This document shows, one piece after another, positions 1 to 8,884 of a stretch of 64,000 nt of DNA (its first letter is position 1; each line of letters begins with the position of its first letter). Position numbers and translations under genes: made by a program. The stretch spans positions 218,272 to 282,271 of the forward strand of contig NZ_LSEF01000028.1 of NCBI RefSeq assembly GCF_001641695.1, written 5' to 3'. The notes under the pieces are model-generated. The model had not been told where the DNA came from, did not search any database, and saw only the letters and a list, made by a program, of their open reading frames with translations. The stretch comes from Bradyrhizobium neotropicale. GTDB lineage: Bacteria > Pseudomonadota > Alphaproteobacteria > Rhizobiales > Xanthobacteraceae.

Positions 1-309
1 GCGGGTGAAGCTGACGGCGCCCGCCTCCGGCTGGTTCTGCGCCAAGATCTCCTGCTCGGCCTTCTTGCCGCGCGCGGTGAGCGTGGTGTCGAGCTCGAAC
101 ATGCGGTCGAAATGGTCTTCGATGACGCTCTTGTTGCGGCCGGTCACGAAGATGAAATGCTCGATGCCCGCTTCCTTCGCTTCGTCATAGACGTACTGGA
201 TCAGCGGCTTGTCGACGATGGTCAGCATCTCCTTCGGCATCGCCTTGGTGGCGGGCAGGACACGGGTGCCGAGGCCGGCGACCGGGAATACAGCTTTACG
301 GATTTTCAT
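1..309 (-). CDS. galU: UTP-glucose-1-phosphate uridylyltransferase, N-terminal part (truncated by window edge)
   Basis: The enzyme makes UDP-glucose from UTP and glucose-1-phosphate in the cytoplasm, feeding exopolysaccharide, LPS and glucan synthesis. The 103 codons present begin at an ATG at 309 and run off the left edge, so the C-terminal two thirds are missing. The N-terminus shows the nucleotidyltransferase signature [20 protein letters not shown], with the glycine-rich nucleotide-binding loop, followed by the [11 protein letters not shown] segment typical of bacterial GalU. It is transcribed away from the lytic transglycosylase gene. The family call is firm. Confidence 0.95.
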   Translation of the reverse strand, partial: MKIRKAVFPVAGLGTRVLPATKAMPKEMLTIVDKPLIQYVYDEAKEAGIEHFIFVTGRNKSVIEDHFDRMFELDTTLTARGKKAEQEILAQNQPEAGAVSFTR

Positions 310-513
310 GGGCTCGATCGAATACCTTGAGAGATGCGTGAACGAAGCAATGAGTGCTTGCTAGACGGTTTGCAGCCGCTAACAAAGGCGGATGTAGGGC
401 CCTTGCCCGGCGGATTTGATGACAAGGCCGCCTACAAAAGTTCACCTTTGTTAAGATATTGGCAACCGCAACGGGGCCTCCTGAAGGCGGATTTTTGGCC
501 GGACGGGCAGGAC

Positions 514-1893
514 ATGAGGCAATCAGTGGCAGGGATGGCGAAATTCGCGAGGCCTTTGACCGGCGCAACAATGCTTGCGGTCATGCTATCGTTCCCGCTG
601 CCCGCAAATGCGCAGGCACAGAGCGGCCTGTCCAATTTGTTTGGCGGCATTTTTTCCGGATCGAACCCGGCGCCTTCGCAGGCCCAGCCCGGCGGCGCCC
701 AACCCTGGAGCGGCGAGGACGGTGCCTCCGGTCATCCGCTGATGACGGCATCCGCAATCCGCGAGGCGGCGGGAAACTTCAACAATTGCGTTGCCGGGAT
801 GTGGCCTGATGCCGCACGGCGCGGCATCACCCAGGAGAATTTTCAGCGCTTCACGGCGGACCTGTCGCCCGACCTGCGCATCATGGATCTCCTGGACTCG
901 CAGCCGGAGTTCACCAAATCGATCTGGGACTATCTCGACATCCTCGTGAACGACAACCGGCTCGCCAAGGGACGCGAGGTGCTCGCCAAATACAAGGCCC
1001 AGTTCGACGCGACCGAAAAGGCCTATGGCGTCGATCGCTACATCGTCGCGGCGATCTGGGGCATCGAGTCCAACTATTCGACCCAGATGGGCGACCGCAG
1101 CGTGCTGCAATCGACCGCGACGCTCGCCTGCATCGGCCGCCGCCAGGCCTATTTCAGGGACGAATTCCTCTCCGCGCTGGAGATCCTCAACCGCGGCGAT
1201 CTGAGGCCTGAGCAGATGCGCGGCTCCTGGGCCGGCGCGTTCGGCCCGACGCAGTTCATGCCGACCGCGTTCAAGCGCTACGCCGTCGATGCCGACGGCG
1301 ATGGGAGGCGCGACGTGGTCGACAATCCCGCCGACCTGATCGCCTCCACCGCCAACAATCTGAAGAAGGATGGCTGGCAGGCCGGTCAGACCTGGGGCTT
1401 TGAGGTTGTGGTGCCCAAGGGCTTCAACTACATGCTGGCCGATCGCGCCAAGGCGATGACGATCGCGCAATGGGAGAAGCTGGGGATCACCCGCCCGGCC
1501 GGGCAACCGTTCCCGCATCCGGCCGAGAAGGCCTACCTGCTGGCGCCCGCCGGCGCCGAGGGGCCGGGTTTCCTGATGCTGCAGAACTACCGGGTCATCA
1601 TGAAATATAATCCGGCCGAGGCCTATGCGCTGGCGATCGGTCATTTCGCCGACCGCCTGCGCGGCGGCCAGCCCTTCACCCAGCCCTGGCCCCGGCAGGA
1701 ACGGGAACTGTCCCGCGCGGAGCGGCTGGAGCTGCAGCAGTTGCTCGCCCAGCGCGGCTTCTACAAGGGCACCCCGGACGGCCAGTTCGGCGGCCAGACC
1801 CGGGAGGCCCTGCGCAATTTCCAGGCCTCGATCGGGGCCCCGGCGGACGGATTTGCCTCCTCCGACATGCTGGAACGGCTGCGCGGACGCTGA
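514..1893 (+). CDS. Exported lytic murein transglycosylase (MltB/SLT_2 family) with C-terminal peptidoglycan-binding domain
   Basis: The protein should cleave the MurNAc-GlcNAc bond of peptidoglycan in the periplasm with 1,6-anhydro product formation. I start it at the ATG at 514 (459 aa), which puts a hydrophobic signal peptide ending ANAQAQ near residue 35. An upstream in-frame start at 334 would put a hydrophilic extension before the signal, and 535 is an alternative. Residues about 75-390 are the SLT_2 domain; the likely catalytic glutamate is E185 in AIWGIESNYS, and GAFGPTQFMPTAF follows. Residues about 400-459 form a PG_binding_1 repeat (LQQLLAQRGFYKG, then DGQFGGQTREALRNFQ). There is no lipobox, so it is predicted to be soluble rather than a lipoprotein like enterobacterial MltB. 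Confidence 0.9.
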   Translation: MRQSVAGMAKFARPLTGATMLAVMLSFPLPANAQAQSGLSNLFGGIFSGSNPAPSQAQPGGAQPWSGEDGASGHPLMTASAIREAAGNFNNCVAGMWPDAARRGITQENFQRFTADLSPDLRIMDLLDSQPEFTKSIWDYLDILVNDNRLAKGREVLAKYKAQFDATEKAYGVDRYIVAAIWGIESNYSTQMGDRSVLQSTATLACIGRRQAYFRDEFLSALEILNRGDLRPEQMRGSWAGAFGPTQFMPTAFKRYAVDADGDGRRDVVDNPADLIASTANNLKKDGWQAGQTWGFEVVVPKGFNYMLADRAKAMTIAQWEKLGITRPAGQPFPHPAEKAYLLAPAGAEGPGFLMLQNYRVIMKYNPAEAYALAIGHFADRLRGGQPFTQPWPRQERELSRAERLELQQLLAQRGFYKGTPDGQFGGQTREALRNFQASIGAPADGFASSDMLERLRGR

Positions 1894-2064
1894 AACCGGG
1901 GCGAAAGTAACCCCGAACGGGAATTTTGGCTGTTGCCCTTGACGGGAACGGCCGATCCCGGGTGTATGACCCAAAGAATCTGCGAGAGAATCTGCCCGTT
2001 TGCGGCCCGATTCCGTTATTATGTTGAGCCTATTCCAACAGCCGTTGCGCGTGCCCGAGATCGC

Positions 2065-3795
2065 ATGTCGAAGCCCAAGTCCCCGTTTAAGGCGTCCCTG
2101 TTCAAGGCGCTGACCGAGACCGGCCCGTTGATCGCGCTGGGGACGGCGCTTGCGATTCTGGTCTCGGTCGCAGGACCCGCCTCGGCACAGTTCTTCAACT
2201 TCCCCGGCTTCGGCGGGCCTCCGCAGCGATCGGCGCCGCCGCCGCGCCATGGCGGCGGCTGGTTCGGCGGCGACTTCTTCGCGCCATTCCAGCAGCCTCA
2301 GCAGCAGCAGCAGGCCCCGCGCCAGGATTTTTCGCGCGCCCCGGCGCCGGCGAAGCGCGAAACGACCGCCGAGAAGAACGTGCTGGTGATCGGCGACGCC
2401 ATGGCTGACTGGCTCGCCTATGGCCTGGAGGATGCCTACACCGAACAGCCCGATATGGGCGTGATCCGCAAGCACAAGACAACGTCCGGTCTGATCAAGT
2501 ACCAGCCGCGCGGTGAGCCCTCCGACTGGGCGGCTGCAGCGAGGGGAATCCTCGAGACCGAAAAGCCCGACGTCATCGTCGTCATGCTCGGCCTCAACGA
2601 CCGCGTCGCGATCCGCGAGCCGGCGCCCGACAAATCGGACAAGGCAACGGACAAAACGGACAAGAAGAACGACAAGGGCGCGCGCGCCAAGCCGCAGGCA
2701 AAGCCGGGCGACGCCAAACCCGGTAGCGCCGACACGACCGCCAAACCGGACGACAAGTCGGCCGATACCGACCTGCCGCAGGACGACGTCGACAGCGCCG
2801 ACGCGCCGCAGACCCCATCCGCCGAGAAGACCGCGCGCTCGCCGAACGGCCTCTATGAATTCCGCGACGACCGCTGGGTCGAACTCTACAGCAAGAAGAT
2901 CGAGGAGCTCGCCGCCGTCCTCAAAGCCAAGGGCGTGCCGGTGCTGTGGGTCGGCCTGCCCGCGATCCGAGGGCCCAAGGGCACGGCGGACATGCTGTTC
3001 CTGGATTCGCTCTACCGCGAAGGCGCCGGCAAGGCCGGCATCACCTACGTCGACGTCTGGGACGGCTTTGTCGACGAAGCCGGCCGCTTCCTGCAGAAGG
3101 GCCCCGACTTCGAAGGCCAGATCCGTCAGCTCCGCACCTATGACGGCGTCTATTTCACCAAGGCCGGCGCCCGCAAGCTCGCGCACTATGTCGAGCGCGA
3201 GATCACGCGCCTGCTCGCGGGCCGCTCCGGCCCGATCGCATTGCCGAGCGAGCCGGCAACGCCCGACACCAGTGCCGAGCCCGGCAAGCCCGCGCCGCGA
3301 CCGCTGGCCGGCCCGATCGTGCCGCTGGTTGCGGCCGCGATCTCGACCGATCAATTGCTGGGCGGACCGGGCTCGCGTCCCGCCGCCGTCGATGCGCTCG
3401 CTGCCAAAACGCTGGTGAAGGGAGAGCCCCTGAGCGCGCCCGCGGGCCGTGCGGACGATTATGCCTGGCCGCGCCGCGAGGTCGGCCGCGAGCAGGCCAA
3501 GGGCGACACCCCGATGGCGACGACGACGCCGGATGGCAGCGGCAGTGCCACTCCCGGCTCGGCGAGCAGTGGCGCTGCCGCAGCGATCGCGCCGCCGAAG
3601 CCCGCGCCGAAGAAGCCTCCGGTGCAACAACAGCAGCCGGCGCAGGCCACGCCCTCATTCCGCGATTTCTTCGGCTTCGGCTCGCCGCCGCAGCAGCCGC
3701 GTCAATTCACGCCGGGGCCGCGCAATCCGAATCCCAATCCGGCGATCCCGCGTCCGCCGGGCAACGTTGGGCGCTCGGCGGAAATGTTCCGATAG
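2065..3795 (+). CDS. Exported DUF459 family SGNH-hydrolase-like protein, catalytic Ser and His positions substituted
   Basis: This is a 576-aa exported protein of the DUF459 group within the SGNH hydrolase superfamily. The chosen ATG at 2065 precedes a signal peptide (LGTALAILVSVAGPASAQ). Block I reads VLVIGDAMADW, so residue 112 is Ala where GDSL enzymes carry the nucleophilic Ser. Block III is VVMLGLNDR. Block V reads DGVYFTKAGARKLAHY, so the Asp (360) is kept but residue 363 is Tyr where His is expected. A charged low-complexity insert rich in Lys, Asp and Pro (roughly residues 190-250) splits the domain, and the C-terminal 150 residues are Pro/Gln/Ala-rich. DUF459 relatives often cluster with cell-wall or polysaccharide genes. 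A binding or scaffolding role is as plausible as catalysis. Confidence 0.8.
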   Translation: MSKPKSPFKASLFKALTETGPLIALGTALAILVSVAGPASAQFFNFPGFGGPPQRSAPPPRHGGGWFGGDFFAPFQQPQQQQQAPRQDFSRAPAPAKRETTAEKNVLVIGDAMADWLAYGLEDAYTEQPDMGVIRKHKTTSGLIKYQPRGEPSDWAAAARGILETEKPDVIVVMLGLNDRVAIREPAPDKSDKATDKTDKKNDKGARAKPQAKPGDAKPGSADTTAKPDDKSADTDLPQDDVDSADAPQTPSAEKTARSPNGLYEFRDDRWVELYSKKIEELAAVLKAKGVPVLWVGLPAIRGPKGTADMLFLDSLYREGAGKAGITYVDVWDGFVDEAGRFLQKGPDFEGQIRQLRTYDGVYFTKAGARKLAHYVEREITRLLAGRSGPIALPSEPATPDTSAEPGKPAPRPLAGPIVPLVAAAISTDQLLGGPGSRPAAVDALAAKTLVKGEPLSAPAGRADDYAWPRREVGREQAKGDTPMATTTPDGSGSATPGSASSGAAAAIAPPKPAPKKPPVQQQQPAQATPSFRDFFGFGSPPQQPRQFTPGPRNPNPNPAIPRPPGNVGRSAEMFR

Positions 3796-3857
3796 TTACG
3801 CGCCCATCGCGCAATGGGGTTCGCCGCTGACGCGGCGCCCCGCTATGACGTGATCGG

Positions 3858-4232
3858 CTACCAGCCGTAATGGCGCCAGCGCGGCGGACGGCGCGCGGGA
3901 CGCGACATCAGCAGGGCGAGCGCGAAGCCGATGCCGCCGGCGACCAGCAATGCGCCGAACGGATTGTCCCGCACCTTCTTGGCGATCGCCTGCGTGCCGT
4001 CGCGGAACGTGTCTTCGCCCGCGTCATAAGCATCCTTGGCGTAGCCGGCCGCGGTCGCGCCTGCATCGCGCGCTGCGTCCTTGGCCTGGCCGTAAAGATC
4101 CTGCACCGTGCCGGCAGCTTCGCGCACGCGGCCTGATGCCTGCGTCGTCGCGTCGCCCACCATCTCTCCGACGGCGCCTTCCGCGCGTCCAGCGAATTCC
4201 TTGGCCGATCCGACAATCCGGTCGTTGTCCAT
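3858..4232 (-). CDS. CsbD-like stress protein with C-terminal membrane anchor
   Basis: This is a 124-aa protein. The first half (RIVGSAKEFAGRAEGAVGEMVGD) has the CsbD pattern of short amphipathic helices. The second half (DNPFGALLVAGGIGFALALLMSRP) has the single membrane helix of YqjD/ElaB (DUF883)-type proteins, so the gene looks like a natural hybrid of the two stress families. A strong GAGGAGG ribosome site sits 6 nt before the ATG. A match to the EcfG promoter lies 30-54 nt upstream, between this gene and the downstream end of the dehydrogenase gene. The role is probably envelope or ribosome-associated stress adaptation, but no biochemical function is established for such proteins. Confidence 0.8.
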   Translation of the reverse strand: MDNDRIVGSAKEFAGRAEGAVGEMVGDATTQASGRVREAAGTVQDLYGQAKDAARDAGATAAGYAKDAYDAGEDTFRDGTQAIAKKVRDNPFGALLVAGGIGFALALLMSRPARRPPRWRHYGW

Positions 4233-4261
4233 GATGGTCCTCCTCGGGGGTCAGCCCAAGT

Positions 4262-4286
4262 AACCGACCAGGCGCGGCGCAGTTCC
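4262..4286 (-). promoter_or_regulatory. Candidate EcfG (general stress) promoter for the CsbD-like gene
   Basis: On the minus strand, GGAAC is followed after exactly 16 nt by GGTT (consensus CGTT, one mismatch). It lies 30 nt upstream of the start codon at 4232. EcfG-type sigma factors recognise GGAAC-N16/17-CGTT. Confidence 0.55.
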
Positions 4287-4293
4287 TTTGGTC

Positions 4294-5031
4294 TTATAGA
4301 ATGAGCCCGCCATCGACCACGATGGTCTGGCCGATGATGTAGGACGACAACGGCGAGGCCAGAAACAAGGCGGCGCCCGCCATGTCGGCCGGCGTGCCCA
4401 ATCGCCGCAGCGGAATGCGCGCCAGCGCGCCCTCGAGCCGCTTGGGATTGTCGGTTGTTACCTTCGTCATCTTGGTGTCGACGAGGCCCGGCGCGATGCC
4501 GTTGACGCGGATGCCGTCCTCGGCCCAGGCCTCGCCGAGCGTCCGCGTCAATCCGACCGCGCCGGTCTTGGACGCATTGTAGGCGGGATTGCCCATGGTG
4601 GAATGATAGGCGGCAGTCGAGGAGATGATGATCAGCGAACCCTTGGCATCCCGCAGCATGGAATGAAATCGCGTGGCGCAAGCCATCAGGCTCATCAGGT
4701 TGACCTCGACGACTTTGCGAAAGCCCGCCATCTCGAATTCGCCGCGGCGATAGAGCACTCCGCCTTGCGCCAGCACGAGCACGTCGAGCCGATCGAAGGG
4801 CGGCTTGAACGTTTCAATCGCGCCGGCGCTGCTGACGTCGAGCTGGGCGTAAGCGAGACCCGTGAGATCAGACCCTTCCTCCGCCGAATATTCCTTGGCG
4901 TGAGCACGCGTGCCGCAAACCGCAACATGCGCGCCCCTGGCGCGAAAGGCTTGCGCGATGCCGTTGCCGATGCCGCTGGAACCGCCGACGACCAGCACCT
5001 GCCTGCCTGTGAAATCGAGCTCATTCGCCAT
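4294..5031 (-). CDS. Short-chain dehydrogenase/reductase (SDR)
   Basis: This is a classical NAD(P)-dependent SDR of 245 aa. It has VVGGSSGIGNGIA for cofactor binding, the active-site Ser in IIISSTAAYHS, and YNASKTG carrying the catalytic Tyr and Lys. The C-terminus reads IIGQTIVVDGGL, typical of the 3-oxoacyl-ACP reductase-like subgroup. I use the ATG at 5031 rather than the longer open frame, because the extension runs through the divergent promoter region into the neighbouring gene. It is divergent from another SDR with a 97-bp spacer. The substrate is unknown; the adjacent dioxygenase suggests catabolism, but this is weak. Confidence 0.85.
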   Translation of the reverse strand: MANELDFTGRQVLVVGGSSGIGNGIAQAFRARGAHVAVCGTRAHAKEYSAEEGSDLTGLAYAQLDVSSAGAIETFKPPFDRLDVLVLAQGGVLYRRGEFEMAGFRKVVEVNLMSLMACATRFHSMLRDAKGSLIIISSTAAYHSTMGNPAYNASKTGAVGLTRTLGEAWAEDGIRVNGIAPGLVDTKMTKVTTDNPKRLEGALARIPLRRLGTPADMAGAALFLASPLSSYIIGQTIVVDGGLIL

Positions 5032-5128
5032 CGCGGCCTCCCCTGTTTTTGCTTGTTTGACCTGTCTGCGGATCGATGCAAGCCTTGTCAATCTCATAAC
5101 AAGAAGCAAGCGCGCCCGAGGAAACAAC

Positions 5129-5908
5129 ATGTCCGAGTTCAAGCAGCTCAGCCGGTCCGTGAAGGGCCTGACCGTACTCGTCACCGGTGCCGCGAGCGGC
5201 ATGGGGCGCGCGACGGCGCGCGTGTTCGCGGCCGAAGGCGCGCATGTCGCCGTCACCGATTTCGATGAGCAAGGCGCACAGGCTGTCGCGAAGGAGATCG
5301 CTGCGAACGGCGGCTCGACGAAGGCCTGGAAGCTCGATGTCGCCGATGCCGGCGAGATCAAGCGCGTGGTCGATGACGTCGCGGCGCATTTCGGCGGGCT
5401 CGACATCGTCGTCAACAATGCCGGCATCTCCGTGCGTGTCGCGATCGACGACGAAGGTTACGAAGACGCATGGGCCAAGGGCATCGCCGTGATGCTGACG
5501 GCGCATCCGCGCATCATCCGCGCGGCGCTTCCGCACCTGCGCAAATCGAAAAGCCCGCGCATCGTCAACATCGCCTCCACCGAGGCGCTCGGCGCGACCG
5601 CGCTGCACAGCCCCTATTCGGCAGCGAAGGGCGGCGTGGCGAGCCTCACCCGTTCGCTCGCCGTGGAGCTCGGCCGCGAGGGCATCACCGTCAACTGCAT
5701 CTGCCCGGGGCCGATCCGCACCGCGATCACCGACCGTATTTCGGAGGAGCACAAGACCATCTACGCCAAGCGCCGCACCGCACTCGGCCGCTACGGCGAT
5801 CCGGAAGAGGTCGCGCATATGACGCTCAGCCTGTGCCTGCCGGCCGCATCCTTTTTGACCGGCGCAGTGATCCCCGTCGACGGCGGCCTGATGGCGCGCA
5901 ACGCCTAA
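5129..5908 (+). CDS. Short-chain dehydrogenase/reductase (SDR)
   Basis: This is a 259-aa SDR. The glycine motif is VTGAASGMGRATA and the structural motif is NNAGIS. The catalytic set is Ser in IVNIASTEAL followed by Tyr and Lys in YSAAKGG, and the C-terminus reads TGAVIPVDGGL. The ATG at 5129 has GAGGAAAC just upstream and is preferred to the in-frame 4910 start, which lies inside the divergent SDR gene. Sequence alone does not fix the substrate. It is followed by an intergenic palindromic repeat and a TfdA-like dioxygenase on the same strand. Confidence 0.87.
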   Translation: MSEFKQLSRSVKGLTVLVTGAASGMGRATARVFAAEGAHVAVTDFDEQGAQAVAKEIAANGGSTKAWKLDVADAGEIKRVVDDVAAHFGGLDIVVNNAGISVRVAIDDEGYEDAWAKGIAVMLTAHPRIIRAALPHLRKSKSPRIVNIASTEALGATALHSPYSAAKGGVASLTRSLAVELGREGITVNCICPGPIRTAITDRISEEHKTIYAKRRTALGRYGDPEEVAHMTLSLCLPAASFLTGAVIPVDGGLMARNA

Positions 5909-6018
5909 AGCGCGACGAGATCGCGTTTTAGGTTATGGTTTGAGCATGATCACCGCGCAAACGCGTTCCGCGTTTGTCGCGAGGGAGAACCGCTTCGCAC
6001 TTCTCCGGATCATGCTTA
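5906..6018. repeat. Intergenic palindromic repeat bounded by GAGCATGATC / GATCATGCT
   Basis: The segment contains GAGCATGATC at 5942-5951 and its near-complement GATCATGCT around 6008-6016, with internal short palindromes such as AACGCGTTCCGCGTTT. This is the familiar rhizobial type of intergenic palindrome. It lies wholly between an SDR gene and the dioxygenase gene and encodes nothing. Confidence 0.6.
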
Positions 6019-6116
6019 CGAGCCATGCGCGCCAGGCGTTGACATCGCCGGGTGCGGGAGTAGCTTTTTTCGATAGCAGAGTGGGACCAACCGCTCGCAC
6101 TCGCGGGAGAAACGCC

Positions 6117-7004
6117 ATGACGATCGCCATCCGGCAGCTTCAGAAGCATTTTGTCGGCGAGGTTTCGGGCCTCGACCTGCGAAAGCCGCTCACGCCGGAC
6201 GAGGCGCGCGAGGTCGAGGCCGCGATGGACAAATACGCCGTGCTCGTCTTCCACGACCAGGGCATCACCGACGAGCAGCAGATGGCGTTCGCGCTGAATT
6301 TCGGCCAGCGCGAGGACGCGCGCGGCGGCACGGTGACCAAGGAGAAAGACTACCGTCTCCAATCGGGCCTCAACGACGTCTCCAATCTCGGCAAGGATGG
6401 CAAGCCGCTGGCAAAGGACAGCCGCACGCATCTGTTCAATCTCGGCAACTGCCTGTGGCATTCCGACAGCTCGTTCCGGCCGATCCCTGCGAAATTCTCG
6501 CTGCTGTCGGCGCGCGTGGTCAACCCGAAGGGCGGCAACACCGAATTCGCCGACATGCGCGCGGCCTATGACGCGCTCGACGACGAGACCAAGGCGGAGA
6601 TCGACGATCTCGCCTGCGAGCACTCGCTGATGTATTCGCGCGGTTCGCTCGGCTTCACCGAATATACGGACGAGGAAAAGGAGATGTTCAAGCCGGTACT
6701 GCAACGCCTGGTGCGCACCCATCCCGTCCATCGCCGCAAGTCGCTCTATCTGTCATCACACGCGGGCAAGGTGGCGGGCATGAGCGTGCCCGAAGGCCGG
6801 CTCCTGTTGCGCGATCTCAACGAGCACGCAACACAGGCGGAGTTCGTCTACGTCCACAAATGGAAGCTGCATGACCTCGTGATGTGGGATAACCGCCAGA
6901 CCATGCATCGCGTCCGCCGCTACGACCAGTCTCAGCCCCGCGACATGCGCCGCGCCACTGTTGCCGGCACCGAGCCGACAGTGCAGCAGCGGGCGGCGGA
7001 GTAG
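6117..7004 (+). CDS. TauD/TfdA family 2-oxoglutarate/Fe(II)-dependent dioxygenase
   Basis: This is a 295-aa dioxygenase that should couple 2-oxoglutarate decarboxylation to hydroxylation of an organic substrate. The iron ligands are visible as His and Asp in LWHSDSSF and the distal His in TMHRVRRY; the Arg residues that follow would bind 2-oxoglutarate. It resembles the TfdA-alpha type known from Bradyrhizobium rather than taurine dioxygenase, but the substrate cannot be read off. I chose the ATG at 6117 (preceded by GCGGGAGAAACGCC) because the longer open frame reads through the palindromic repeat. Confidence 0.88.
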   Translation: MTIAIRQLQKHFVGEVSGLDLRKPLTPDEAREVEAAMDKYAVLVFHDQGITDEQQMAFALNFGQREDARGGTVTKEKDYRLQSGLNDVSNLGKDGKPLAKDSRTHLFNLGNCLWHSDSSFRPIPAKFSLLSARVVNPKGGNTEFADMRAAYDALDDETKAEIDDLACEHSLMYSRGSLGFTEYTDEEKEMFKPVLQRLVRTHPVHRRKSLYLSSHAGKVAGMSVPEGRLLLRDLNEHATQAEFVYVHKWKLHDLVMWDNRQTMHRVRRYDQSQPRDMRRATVAGTEPTVQQRAAE

Positions 7005-7045
7005 GATTCAGCCACCGTCATCGTCGGGGCGAAGGCGGGACGGCA

Positions 7046-7900
7046 TCACTTCCCGGGCTGGGGGCGGCTCGTTTCCGGCGACGGAGGGTAAGTCGGAGCG
7101 AAGAGGCAATCCTGCATCCACCGCTGATCGGTTGCATTCAGTGAAATATCCGGATCGTATTTCCAAAGGTCCCCTGCATCCCATGCCGGCAAGTTATCGG
7201 ACGCTGCCGGGTTTGTATTCCAGCGACCATCCAGTTTGTTCCAGACGTCGCCGTCGGGTAAGGGGCACTGCTCGCTCGTCGAGGCATGGCCGGTTGAACA
7301 AGTTGCTACGACTGTTGGCTTGCCATCTTTCAAGACGCTGACAGCTCGATGTTCGGTCATGTAACCGCTTGCCCATTCGACGACCGAGCTGCAAATTCTT
7401 TCATTTTGCTGGCGCAACGCTTCGCCCCAGCACTCGTAATTCCAACTTCCATAAGGTGGGGGCTGAAGAACGCAGCTCGTCTTGTAGCCGGCGAACGCAC
7501 CACCGCTATCTTTCAGGCGGAGTTTTCGCTGTTGCTCCATGTTGAGGATTGGGTCGCCGCTTTGCAGAAATATCATTCGATCATAGGTTGCTGTAAACAG
7601 AATTTCGCGGTCATCGGTCGTGTCGCGTTTCGCTTGTCCGAATCTGTCAGGGCCGTATTCGCGCACCTCCAGCCATCGCCGCTGGCTGCGGATCAGCGCA
7701 TCGTGAAACTCCGGATCTGTCGTCTCGCGCAGGAGTTTGAAATACGCGGCGCTCATCGCCTCGTCGGCCTTTTTCAGTTTGGGAGTCGCGCAGAATAGCT
7801 TTTCGCCCGGTGATGAAGCCTTGATGCAATCAAGTGCGTACAGAGGAGACGGGTGAACGAGAGCCAGAGCGCATAAGGAGGCCAGAAAGGGGAATTTCAT
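7046..7900 (-). CDS. Exported protein with LprI-like (DUF1311) N-terminal domain
   Basis: This is a 284-aa secreted protein. A signal peptide ends at PLYALDC. The next 90 residues match the LprI/DUF1311 pattern (GEKLFC, then AAYFKLLRETTD and SQRRWLEVRE), in which paired cysteines brace a helical bundle; LprI of Mycobacterium inhibits lysozyme. The remaining 180 residues contain several more cysteines and tryptophans and are not recognised. Base composition is visibly more AT-rich than its neighbours, which hints at recent acquisition. It is convergent with the dioxygenase gene. An envelope or lysozyme-inhibitor role is a family-based guess. Confidence 0.7.
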   Translation of the reverse strand: MKFPFLASLCALALVHPSPLYALDCIKASSPGEKLFCATPKLKKADEAMSAAYFKLLRETTDPEFHDALIRSQRRWLEVREYGPDRFGQAKRDTTDDREILFTATYDRMIFLQSGDPILNMEQQRKLRLKDSGGAFAGYKTSCVLQPPPYGSWNYECWGEALRQQNERICSSVVEWASGYMTEHRAVSVLKDGKPTVVATCSTGHASTSEQCPLPDGDVWNKLDGRWNTNPAASDNLPAWDAGDLWKYDPDISLNATDQRWMQDCLFAPTYPPSPETSRPQPGK

Positions 7901-8060
7901 TTGCGGTCACCCAGTGAGCTGCGCGCGACCCGATAGCAGCAAATCGACGCTAAGCCTACCGCTCGGCGGCTCATGACGCCGCCCAAACTCAGATTGGCGC
8001 AGTCTTGGGGTTGGATAGAACCGATTTTGGCCATCGCGGCGAGCGCAAGCACGCGCGCAG

Positions 8061-8086
8061 GGGTCCTGGCTTCGCCAGGACGACGG
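8061..8086. repeat. Dispersed palindromic repeat (GTCCTGGCTTCGCCAGGAC type)
   Basis: A 19-nt palindrome flanked by GACGAC. The same core occurs at 9731, 31995, 34340 and 44300, always between genes. Confidence 0.6.
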
Positions 8087-8098
8087 CCAAACGTGCAG

Positions 8099-8743
8099 CT
8101 ACGCGTGCCCCGCCTCGTTCGAGAGCATGCCGGGATCGATGCCGATCTTGCGCAGGGCGCGGGCGTATTTGTCGTCGACGTCGTCGCCGAAGATCAGATC
8201 CGTATCCGCATCGCAATGCAGCCAGCCGTTGCTCTGGATCTCGGTCTCGAGCTGGCCCGGCGCCCAGCCAGCATAGCCGAGCGCGAGTATGGCGTGCTTC
8301 GGCCCGGAGCCGTTGGCGATCGCTCGCAATATGTCCACGGTCGCGGTGAGGCAGACGCCGTCGTCGATCCTGAGCGTCGCGTTCTCGATGAAGAAGTCGC
8401 TGGAATGCAGCACGAAGCCGCGGCCGGTGTCGACCGGGCCGCCGCGCAGCACTTTCATGCTTTCGGCGTTCTCCGGCAGCTTGATCTGCTCGCCCTTCTT
8501 GATGATGCCGAGCTGGACCAGGAGCTCGGGAAAATCGATGCTACCGGCAGGATGATTGACGATGATGCCCATCGCGCCTTCCGCCGAATGAGCGCAGAGA
8601 TAGATCACCGAGCGCTCAAAGCGGGGATCGCCCATCACCGGCATTGCGATCAGGAGACGGCCGTCGAGATACCCGGCCGAATTATGCGGCGCAGAGCCCA
8701 CATTCTGGGTGCTCTCGCCAGTCCTTTTGCCTTCAGGAGCCAT
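8099..8743 (-). CDS. YqgE/AlgH family protein (DUF179)
   Basis: This 214-aa protein matches the YqgE/AlgH family throughout: [22 protein letters not shown] at the N-terminus, [26 protein letters not shown], and [16 protein letters not shown]. The family is a compact single-domain protein associated with alginate regulation in Pseudomonas; its molecular role is unresolved. I use the ATG at 8743, with GGAG 9 nt upstream, instead of an in-frame TTG 21 nt earlier. Confidence 0.93.
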   Translation of the reverse strand: MAPEGKRTGESTQNVGSAPHNSAGYLDGRLLIAMPVMGDPRFERSVIYLCAHSAEGAMGIIVNHPAGSIDFPELLVQLGIIKKGEQIKLPENAESMKVLRGGPVDTGRGFVLHSSDFFIENATLRIDDGVCLTATVDILRAIANGSGPKHAILALGYAGWAPGQLETEIQSNGWLHCDADTDLIFGDDVDDKYARALRKIGIDPGMLSNEAGHA

Positions 8744-8884
8744 GGGGAAGCACTCCGGTTTCAATTCCTATCCTGATGTCGGGCCCGGCGGCTGTCAAAT
8801 CAAGGCTTGAGGAAGCCCGATTCAGCCACATTCATCACAAGCAATTCAATGGTTTGCCCAGGGATGCCCCTGTAAAGACGTGCT

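Noticed and set aside
586..3630. 1014-codon minus-strand open frame opposite the transglycosylase and DUF459 genes
   Set aside because: It spans two well-supported genes and the gap between them, has Arg/Gly-rich shadow composition and no domain.
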